DNA of 8,746 bases from CAIYXV01 sp035506255 (GTDB taxonomy: Bacteria; Margulisbacteria; WOR-1; XYC2-FULL-46-14; WPAF01), in contig DATJPS010000085.1 in assembly GCA_035506255.1 (NCBI GenBank), positions 1-8,746 on the forward strand, in the 5' to 3' direction. The first letter of the stretch is position 1. Each line of letters begins with the position of its first letter. Positions 1-5,115 of this stretch are shown here, in pieces. The position numbers were made by a program, and so were the translations under genes. Below the pieces are notes generated by a model that saw only the letters and a list, made by a program, of their open reading frames with translations, made no database searches and was not told the DNA's origin.

Positions 1-606
1 CTTCCCCCTTACATCGAGAACGTAGAGAGCAGGAAGTCGAGCGTAGAAAATAGATATCAGACCGTGTACGCAAAGACGGAAGGGGCATCGGCGGCGCCGA
101 CCGCCGGGCTGCATTTTACGCCGGAATTGCTGGAAAAGATAAAAGCAAAAGGGGTCGGCATAACCTATGTTACGCTCCACACCGGGCTGGCGACCTTCAA
201 ACCGGTCTACGCCGAAAATATTGAAGAACATAAGATGTTCTTCGAGCGTTACGAGGTCGGACCGGAAACGATCTTGGCGATCAAAAAGGCAAAGCGGGTG
301 ATCGCGGTCGGAACGACGTCGGTGCGGACACTGGAGACGATCGCGGGGCAGCTGTCAACGGGGAAACTATCAACGGATTTTACAACGGATCAACGGATAG
401 TTGGGGAGACGGACCTTTTTATCTATCCGGGATACAAGTTCAAGATCGTAGACGCCATGATCACCAATTTCCATTTCCCGAAGTCGACGCTGCTGATGCT
501 CGTTTCCGCTTTCGCGGGAAAGGATCTTGTTTTCCGGGCCTACAAAGAGGCGATGGAGAGCGGGTACCGGTTCTTCAGCTTTGGCGACGCGATGCTTATT
601 GTTTAA
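1..606 (+). CDS. queA: S-adenosylmethionine:tRNA ribosyltransferase-isomerase, 3' part (5' end outside window)
   Basis: QueA transfers and isomerises the ribosyl part of S-adenosylmethionine onto preQ1-modified tRNA in the cytoplasm, giving epoxyqueuosine, the next-to-last step of queuosine synthesis. The open frame runs in from base 1, so about 201 C-terminal residues of a protein normally near 340-350 are visible. Family signatures in order are LPPYI at the left edge, RYQTVYAKTEG, AAPTAGLHFT, TLHTGLATFKPV, GTTSVRTLE, DLFIYPGYKF, ITNFHFPKSTLLMLVSAFAG and the C-terminal FGDAMLI. The GTG at 64 is an internal valine (RYQTVYA), not a start. Between RTLE and the ETDLFIYPGY motif the protein seems about ten residues longer than usual, and that stretch is built from CAACGG repeats (356-398). 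The stop overlaps the end of a convergent gene by 11 bases. tgt, its usual partner, follows after that gene. Identification is secure. Confidence 0.96.
   Translation, partial: LPPYIENVESRKSSVENRYQTVYAKTEGASAAPTAGLHFTPELLEKIKAKGVGITYVTLHTGLATFKPVYAENIEEHKMFFERYEVGPETILAIKKAKRVIAVGTTSVRTLETIAGQLSTGKLSTDFTTDQRIVGETDLFIYPGYKFKIVDAMITNFHFPKSTLLMLVSAFAGKDLVFRAYKEAMESGYRFFSFGDAMLIV
355..402 (+). repeat. CAACGG repeat cluster with flanking inverted arms, inside queA
   Basis: TCAACGG occurs at 355-361, 370-376 and 390-396, and the variant ACAACGG at 382-388, so four copies lie within 42 bases. The ten-mer ATCAACGGAT is repeated exactly at 369-378 and 389-398. AACTATC (365-371) and GATAGTT (396-402) are perfect inverted arms around part of the cluster. 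The reading frame stays open and the repeats encode residues such as LST, LST and TTD. This looks like a slippage or small insertion product in a surface loop; it does not match any element I can name. Confidence 0.7.
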
Positions 607-1522
607 GCTCAACTTTCAGCGAAAGCCCCTGCGAAAATTCTTCCGGTGCCAGCCACTGCTCCCGCCCCAGGACCTCCAGTTCGACGTATTGATGGAACGA
701 ATTGAAGAATATTTCCGCCGCTCCCTTATGCGGATAAGGACCTTCCGTCACCGGGAAACTGTGCTGTAATAGCATCCCGTTCTGATAAAGCGACCTGATC
801 TTCCCGTTGACGGCGGCCGGATCGAACGACAAACCGAGCTTGAACATCGGGATGTCCAGGCCGGAACCCAGCGCCAGCGTCCAGATCCCTTTGTCCTCTT
901 CCGTGACGAGGCCGGGGACCCGGTACGGGTCGCCGAACTCCCGGAAAACGGTAGGCCGCTCCCGCAGCGGGCCGACCGTGATCGAGACCGGCCGCTTGAC
1001 CTGTAGCAGGTCCCAGGGGGCGACCAGTTTTCTTTCGCGCGAATGGTTGGCGATTCGGTCGGTGATGCTCGTCCCTTCCGTCCCCGCCGGATCGAACCGG
1101 ATCAAACGGGCTACCCGCAAAAGGGTCTCGCGGTCCACCGGGCTGCAAAGCACAACCGTATTGCGGTCGGCTTCTTCCAGCGAATACTCGCCAAGATCGA
1201 GATCGAGGAACGGGACCATCCCTTCGCCTTTGCCGTCTTTACCGAACAAATTCTGCGGCGCCGGCCAGCATCTTCCCCCGCCCAGGTTCACCTGCTCCCA
1301 TTTGACTTGGCTTCTTTCCATTTTAAGCAGGCCGGGAAGGGCGGCGATCACCTCGGGATTGGAATCAATGGCGTCGAACGAGCCGCGGCATAAGCTCATG
1401 ATCCGCCCGCCGTTCGCCGTCACGGTCGCGGAAAAATGGGTCTTGGGATTGATGTAAGTGCAGTAACGGATGCCGGGGAGCCCATGGTACATGTCGGTCC
1501 GGCAAGTCAGTTCACCGTTCAC
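596..1522 (-). CDS. DUF4380 / aldose-1-epimerase-like (galactose mutarotase fold) protein
   Basis: A 308-residue protein that appears to belong to the DUF4380 family, a branch of the galactose-mutarotase-like beta-sandwich superfamily. What is seen: NGGRIMSL near residues 37-44, the distinctive GGGRCWPAPQ at 81-90, NHSRERKLVAPWDLLQV near 159-175 and a C-terminal ELEVLGREQWLAPEE at 281-295. These match the layout of sugar-epimerase-like domains. No signal peptide or membrane segment is evident, so it is probably cytoplasmic. The substrate is unknown, and I cannot point to a confirmed catalytic pair. The start is GTG at 1522, supported by AAAGGA nine bases upstream; the methionine at residue 11 is a possible alternative. 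The gene runs against its neighbours, converging on queA with an 11-base overlap and diverging from tgt. Family assignment is from motif memory and moderately sure; function is not assigned. Confidence 0.72.
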   Translation of the reverse strand: MNGELTCRTDMYHGLPGIRYCTYINPKTHFSATVTANGGRIMSLCRGSFDAIDSNPEVIAALPGLLKMERSQVKWEQVNLGGGRCWPAPQNLFGKDGKGEGMVPFLDLDLGEYSLEEADRNTVVLCSPVDRETLLRVARLIRFDPAGTEGTSITDRIANHSRERKLVAPWDLLQVKRPVSITVGPLRERPTVFREFGDPYRVPGLVTEEDKGIWTLALGSGLDIPMFKLGLSFDPAAVNGKIRSLYQNGMLLQHSFPVTEGPYPHKGAAEIFFNSFHQYVELEVLGREQWLAPEEFSQGLSLKVELKQ

Positions 1523-1531
1523 GCTTGGTCG

Positions 1532-1537
1532 TCCTTT
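1532..1537 (-). promoter_or_regulatory. Shine-Dalgarno site of the DUF4380-like gene
   Basis: On the minus strand AAAGGA lies nine bases before the GTG at 1522. It decides the start over the internal ATG at residue 11. An upstream ATG on the same strand (1543-1545) opens only an eight-codon frame whose TGA overlaps the GTG; it could be a tiny leader peptide but nothing supports its translation. This is the clearest ribosome binding site in the window. Confidence 0.6.
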
Positions 1538-1549
1538 ATTTCCATATAT

Positions 1550-1574
1550 CGATTTCCGCGATTTCCGGCCGGAA
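1550..1574. repeat. Tandem 9-mer plus 12-base palindrome in the divergent intergenic region
   Basis: CGATTTCCG is repeated head to tail without a gap at 1550-1558 and 1559-1567. The second copy runs into a perfect 12-base palindrome, TTCCGGCCGGAA, at 1563-1574. The site lies between the start of the DUF4380-like gene (1522) and that of tgt (1629), where an operator would sit. The symmetry is seen directly; a role in regulation is inference, and no regulator gene is present in the window. Confidence 0.5.
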
Positions 1575-1609
1575 TTTCACCGTCCGGCTTTCCAGTCCCT
1601 TACACTATA

Positions 1610-1618
1610 TGCTAACAT
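1610..1618 (+). promoter_or_regulatory. Possible extended -10 element for tgt
   Basis: TGC followed by TAACAT (1613-1618, four of six matches to TATAAT) has the same TG-plus-one layout as the stronger promoters at 2702 and 5101. Transcription would start near 1625, four bases before the tgt ATG. TATGCT at 1608-1613 is an overlapping alternative. No good -35 box is seen. Minus-strand TATAGT (1604-1609), a candidate for the opposite gene, overlaps both possibilities. Confidence 0.3.
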
Positions 1619-1628
1619 TAAGAAAGAG

Positions 1629-2699
1629 ATGTTTAAATTCGAGATCTTAAAAAAGTCAAAGAAGTCCAGAGCGAGGGTGGGAAAACTTACCACCGATCAC
1701 GGTGTGGTCGAAACCCCTAACTTTATGCCGGTGGGGACGCAGGGAACGGTCAAGACGATGTCGCCTCGCGACCTCAATGAGATCGGATCGCAGATCATTC
1801 TCTCCAACACCTATCATCTTTTCCTCCGGCCGGGACCGGAGGTCATCAGGGAGGCGGGCGGCCTCCACAAGTTCATGAACTGGGACAAGCCGATCCTGAC
1901 CGATTCCGGCGGATTCCAGGTCTATAGCCTGGCGGAAAAGCGGAAAGTGACCGACGACGGGGTGGAGTTCCAATCGCATATTGACGGGACCAAACATTTT
2001 TTCACGCCGGAAAAGGTGATCGACATCCAGTCGGCGTTCGGCTCCGACATCATGATGCCGCTCGACGAATGCGTCCCGTTCCCATGTGATAAAAGAGTTG
2101 CGACCGAAGCGCTGATCAGGACGACCAATTGGGCAATGCAAAGCAGGCGATACGTTAGCGGCGGAAAACCGATACCTGGAACGCTGTTCGGCATCGTACA
2201 GGGGAGCACCTATCCCGATCTTCGCAAACGCTCCGCCGAAGAGATATGCGCGCTCGATTTTCCCGGTTACGGCATCGGCGGGCTTTCGGTGGGCGAGCCG
2301 CAGGAAGAGATGTTCGGCATGCTCGAAGTCCTTTCGCAGGTGATGCCGGAAGACAAACCCAAACATTTGATGGGGGTCGGGTTCGCCAGCGATATTCTCG
2401 GCGCGATCGATTTTGGCATGGACCTTTTCGATTGCGTCATCCCGACGCGGCTGGCGCGGCACGGCTCGTTCCTCACGCTCGAAGGAAAGACGAGCATCCG
2501 GAACGCGCGGTTCGAACGCGACTTCACTCCCATCGACTCGGAATGCGATTGTTACGCCTGCAAAAATTTTACCCGCGCTTACATCAGGCATCTCTTCTGG
2601 GCGCGGGAAATACTTTCGATGCAGCTGCTCACCATCCACAACCTCCGCTTCTTCATGCGGATGCTCGCAAAGGTGCGGGCCGACATCCTGGCCGAGTAA
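1629..2699 (+). CDS. tgt: Queuine/preQ1 tRNA-guanine transglycosylase
   Basis: Tgt swaps guanine 34 of tRNAs with GUN anticodons for preQ1, the substrate that QueA then modifies. From the ATG at 1629 the protein has 356 residues. It shows ARVGKL (15-20), FMPVGTQGTVK (32-42), SNTYHL (59-64), the TDSGGFQ loop with the general acid-base Asp at about 92, GIVQGS, GIGGLSVGE, the nucleophile Asp in LFDCVIPTR (about 268), and zinc ligands CDCYAC (Cys 306, 308, 311) with His 337 in IHN. The open frame extends 53 codons upstream, but family alignment starts at MFKFEI, so 1629 is chosen. The ribosome binding site is weak. The C-terminus stops soon after the HNLRFF helix, some 15-20 residues shorter than the E. 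coli enzyme as I recall it, with all catalytic and zinc residues kept. Separated from queA by the antisense gene, it probably has its own promoter. Confidence 0.96.
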   Translation: MFKFEILKKSKKSRARVGKLTTDHGVVETPNFMPVGTQGTVKTMSPRDLNEIGSQIILSNTYHLFLRPGPEVIREAGGLHKFMNWDKPILTDSGGFQVYSLAEKRKVTDDGVEFQSHIDGTKHFFTPEKVIDIQSAFGSDIMMPLDECVPFPCDKRVATEALIRTTNWAMQSRRYVSGGKPIPGTLFGIVQGSTYPDLRKRSAEEICALDFPGYGIGGLSVGEPQEEMFGMLEVLSQVMPEDKPKHLMGVGFASDILGAIDFGMDLFDCVIPTRLARHGSFLTLEGKTSIRNARFERDFTPIDSECDCYACKNFTRAYIRHLFWAREILSMQLLTIHNLRFFMRMLAKVRADILAE

Positions 2700-2701
2700 T
2701 C

Positions 2702-2710
2702 TGTTATAAT
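2702..2710 (+). promoter_or_regulatory. Promoter of tRNA-Arg (TGnTATAAT)
   Basis: A perfect TATAAT at 2705-2710 preceded by TG at 2702-2703 starts just after the tgt stop codon. Transcription would begin near 2717, about six bases before the mature tRNA 5' end. The -35 region lies inside the tgt coding end and is poor (CCGACA at 2680-2685, 19 bases away), as expected for an extended -10 promoter. Confidence 0.6.
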
Positions 2711-2722
2711 AGAAGGTGGCGT

Positions 2723-2796
2723 GCGCCCGTAGCTCAATTGGATAGAGTGTCAGCCTCCGGAGCTGAAGGTTGTGGGTTCGAGCCCCACCGGGCGCA
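2723..2796 (+). tRNA. tRNA-Arg, anticodon CCG
   Basis: A complete 74-base cloverleaf without encoded CCA. The acceptor stem is GCGCCCG (2723-2729) with CGGGCGC (2789-2795) and discriminator A2796. The D stem is GCTC/GAGT, closing with one G-U pair. The anticodon stem is TCAGC (2750-2754) with GCTGA (2762-2766), and the loop CTCCGGA places CCG at 2757-2759, reading CGG arginine codons. The variable loop has five bases. The T stem is GTGGG/CCCAC around TTCGAGC. The D loop carries GGA, giving the A20 expected of bacterial tRNA-Arg. It sits between tgt and secD on the same strand. CCA must be added after transcription, since ATT follows the discriminator. Confidence 0.97.
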
Positions 2797-2798
2797 AT

Positions 2799-2827
2799 TT
2801 GCCAAATATTTCGGCATCTGATATAAT
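2799..2827 (+). promoter_or_regulatory. Near-consensus sigma70-type promoter of secDF
   Basis: TTGCCA at 2799-2804 (five of six matches to TTGACA) is separated by exactly 17 bases from a perfect TATAAT at 2822-2827, which also has TG at 2819-2820 (extended -10). The promoter begins three bases after the tRNA gene. Transcription would start near 2834, leaving a leader of about eight bases before the secD ATG and no room for a Shine-Dalgarno sequence. No terminator is seen between the tRNA and secD, so read-through from the tRNA promoter is possible. Confidence 0.7.
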
Positions 2828-2841
2828 TGCAAAGTTCCATC

Positions 2842-4176
2842 ATGAAGAAGAACATCAACCAGTTCCGCATACTGATCCTCCTCGCCATCATCGGCGTGTC
2901 CATTTACTGCATCTATCAGTTCCCGATCAACCTGGGCCTTGATCTCCAGGGCGGCACCCGCCTGGTGTTCGAAGGCCAGGATACCGACAAGGTCAAGGTC
3001 TCCGACGACAGCATGTCGGGCGTAGTGGCGGTGGTCCGCGGCCGGATCGACGCGCTCGGCGTGACCGAACCGATCATCCAGCGCAAAGGGAAGGAGCAGG
3101 TCATCGTCGAGCTCCCCGGCATCAAAGACCCCAACCGCGCCATCGGCCTGATCGGCGATACCGCCCAACTTGAGTTCGCGGAAGCGGAATGGGCCCCGGG
3201 CGACGAGTCCACGCTCACCCCCGCGAAGATAAAGGAATTCTACGGCCCCGACGCTTATCTGGGGCATGTTTCGGAAGGGCACGGCGGGCAGGAAGGATAC
3301 GAAAGGCCGATCATCATCAAGAAGACGGCCCTCACCGGCGCCGACCTACGAATGGCCTATCCGCAGGTGGACGAGTACGGCAACCCGAGCGTCGGGTTCG
3401 AGATGAACGCGGAAGGGGCGAAGATCTTCGCCGAAGTCACTTCTCGCAGCGTCGGCAAACCGATCGCCATAATCCTGGATAAAAAAGTGATCTCCGCTCC
3501 CAATGTGAAGACCCCGATCACCGAAGGGAAAGGGATCATAACCGGCAACTTCACGCCGGAAGAGGTGAAGGATTTTGTGATCAAACTTAAAGCGGGCGCC
3601 CTGCCGCTGCCGATCAAGATCGTGGAGACCCGGATCGTCGGGCCGACGCTGGGACAGGACTCGATCCACCGGAGCTTCATCGCGGGCGTGATCGGCCTGC
3701 TCATCATCATTACTTTCATGATCGTCTATTACCGGCTTCCCGGGTTCCTGGCCGATATCGCGCTCCTGATCTATTCCGTCTCGACCCTCGCCATTCTTTG
3801 CGTCATGCACGCCACACTCACCCTGCCGGGCATCGCCGGCTTTCTCCTTTCGATCGGCATCGCGGTCGACGCGAACGTCATCATCTTCGAAAGGCTGAAA
3901 GAGGAGCTTCGGCTGGGGAAGACGGTCAAATCCGCGATCGAAACGGCGTTCGACCGGGCGTTCTCCGCCATCCTTGATTCCAACGTCACCACCGTGATCG
4001 CGGCGGTAACGCTCTTCCTGGTCGGGACCGGCACCATCAAGGGCTTCGCGGTGACGCTGGCGGTAGGTATCGTGGTATCGCTGCTGACGGCGATCCTGAT
4101 CACCCGGATGATGCTCGATATGATGGTGGACGGCAAGGTCCTGACCTCGCCGGACACGAAGTTGTTGTACAAATGA
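2842..4176 (+). CDS. secD: Protein translocase subunit SecD
   Basis: SecD pairs with SecF in the inner membrane and uses the proton gradient to help the SecYEG/SecA translocon pull proteins across. The 444-residue protein has a first membrane helix at about 8-26, the conserved GLDLQGGTRL motif (32-41), a periplasmic P1 region to about 270, then five helices near 278-297, 303-323, 330-349, 379-397 and 400-424. The membrane part carries IAVDANVIIFERLKEE, whose Asp (about 343) matches the proton-relay Asp of SecD, and GTIKGFAVTL. It is shorter than the E. coli protein (about 615) and similar to compact SecD forms. ATG 2842 is preferred to the in-frame TTG at 2827, because that TTG overlaps the -10 box. 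The stop overlaps the secF start (ATGA), implying coupled translation. No yajC lies upstream. Confidence 0.97.
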   Translation: MKKNINQFRILILLAIIGVSIYCIYQFPINLGLDLQGGTRLVFEGQDTDKVKVSDDSMSGVVAVVRGRIDALGVTEPIIQRKGKEQVIVELPGIKDPNRAIGLIGDTAQLEFAEAEWAPGDESTLTPAKIKEFYGPDAYLGHVSEGHGGQEGYERPIIIKKTALTGADLRMAYPQVDEYGNPSVGFEMNAEGAKIFAEVTSRSVGKPIAIILDKKVISAPNVKTPITEGKGIITGNFTPEEVKDFVIKLKAGALPLPIKIVETRIVGPTLGQDSIHRSFIAGVIGLLIIITFMIVYYRLPGFLADIALLIYSVSTLAILCVMHATLTLPGIAGFLLSIGIAVDANVIIFERLKEELRLGKTVKSAIETAFDRAFSAILDSNVTTVIAAVTLFLVGTGTIKGFAVTLAVGIVVSLLTAILITRMMLDMMVDGKVLTSPDTKLLYK

Positions 4177-5039
4177 ACATAATAAGGAAATATAAATTGT
4201 GGTTCCTCTTCTCCGGCACGCTGATTGTGCTCAGCCTCGTCACTTTGGTCTTTAACGGCATGGTGCGCGGCAAGGTGATGAACTTCGGGATCGACTTCAC
4301 CGGCGGCACCATCCTCAACCTCCGCTTCACCCAGCCGACCAATGTCGGCCAGGTGCGCGGGATCCTGGACGAGTACAAACTGGGCGAAGCGAGCATCCAG
4401 AAATCGGGCGACAACGATTTCCTGATTCGGCTGGAGCCGATCGAGCCCGAAGTCAGGCAGAAGATCGTCGATGAGGCGGGGACCAAGCTGGGCGGAGTGG
4501 AACTGCTGGAGGCCGACACCATCGGCCCGGTGATCGGCTCCGAGCTGCGTTCCCAGGCGATCTGGGCGATCATCCTGGCCAACGGATTGATACTGCTTTA
4601 CCTTTCGTTCCGGTTCGAGTTCATTTACGCGCTGGCGGGAGTGCTGGCGCTGATCCATGACGCCACTATTACCACCGGTTTCATGGCGTTCCTTTACCGC
4701 AATATCGATGTCACTTTCGTGGCCGGCATCCTTACCATCCTCGGTTATTCGATCACCGACACGGTCGTGATCTTCGACCGGATCCGCGAAGATCTGAGGA
4801 AACCGGGCGCGGGTAAAAAGCCGTTCGCCGACCTGGTCAACCAGTCCATCTTCTCCACCCTGGCGCGGAGCATCAACACCGTGCTGACCGTCATCATCAT
4901 GGTCCTTTCGCTGCTGATCTTCGGCGGCGAGAACACCCGCGACCTCTGCATCCTGCTTTTGATCGGATTCAGCTTCGGCTGCTACTCGTCGATCTTCATC
5001 GCTTCTCCGATCGTGGTCCTCTTCAGCGGGAGGAAGTGA
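4173..5039 (+). CDS. secF: Protein translocase subunit SecF
   Basis: SecF completes the SecDF complex, an RND-superfamily proton-driven helper of Sec export. The 288-residue protein starts at the ATG overlapping the secD stop. It has helix 1 at about 9-27, the FGIDFTGGTILNLRF motif (38-52), a small periplasmic domain to about 125, and five more helices near 128-148, 152-172, 181-201, 232-250 and 256-283. The GYSITDTVVIFDRIRED motif at 191-207 is the counterpart of the SecD VDAN helix and is diagnostic. FSTLARSINTVLTV follows in the usual place. The length is normal for a stand-alone SecF. With only a four-base overlap and no clear Shine-Dalgarno sequence of its own, its translation probably depends on secD. 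Confidence 0.97.
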   Translation: MNIIRKYKLWFLFSGTLIVLSLVTLVFNGMVRGKVMNFGIDFTGGTILNLRFTQPTNVGQVRGILDEYKLGEASIQKSGDNDFLIRLEPIEPEVRQKIVDEAGTKLGGVELLEADTIGPVIGSELRSQAIWAIILANGLILLYLSFRFEFIYALAGVLALIHDATITTGFMAFLYRNIDVTFVAGILTILGYSITDTVVIFDRIREDLRKPGAGKKPFADLVNQSIFSTLARSINTVLTVIIMVLSLLIFGGENTRDLCILLLIGFSFGCYSSIFIASPIVVLFSGRK

Positions 5040-5079
5040 CCGTTCCGGCCTGAGGCACGCGCGTTTCCCGGCCTCTCAA

Positions 5080-5109
5080 TTGGAAACCGCGGCGATTATT
5101 TGATATAAT
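5080..5109 (+). promoter_or_regulatory. Promoter of ftsK placed for a leaderless transcript
   Basis: TTGGAA at 5080-5085 (four of six) and a perfect TATAAT at 5104-5109 are 18 bases apart, with TG at 5101-5102 giving an extended -10. Only six bases separate the -10 box from the GTG at 5116. A standard start seven bases after the box would be the G of that GTG. It shares the nine-mer TGATATAAT with the secD promoter. Confidence 0.68.
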
Positions 5110-5115
5110 ACCGCC

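Noticed and set aside
726..1457. Open frames of 116-216 codons on both strands within the DUF4380-like gene
   Set aside because: They are shadow frames in GC-rich coding sequence, rich in Arg, Pro and Ser and without motifs. The 308-residue minus-strand frame has recognisable family motifs and a ribosome binding site.
2801..2815. GCC-AAATATTT-CGGC quasi-palindrome after the tRNA as a terminator
   Set aside because: Only three GC pairs close it, there is no T run, and it overlaps the -35 box and spacer of the secD promoter.
2246..2903. Long open frames on both strands crossing the tRNA, such as one with AQLDRVSASGAEGCGFEP and minus-strand ones with ARTHNLQLRR or SNPQPSAPEA
   Set aside because: These are the familiar false peptides produced by translating a tRNA gene, joined to out-of-frame tgt or secD sequence. 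No ribosome site or family match supports them.
5052..5075. GAGGC/GCCTC inverted repeat after secF as a rho-independent terminator
   Set aside because: The stem has only five pairs with a 14-base loop and no T tract follows. A terminator cannot be supported.
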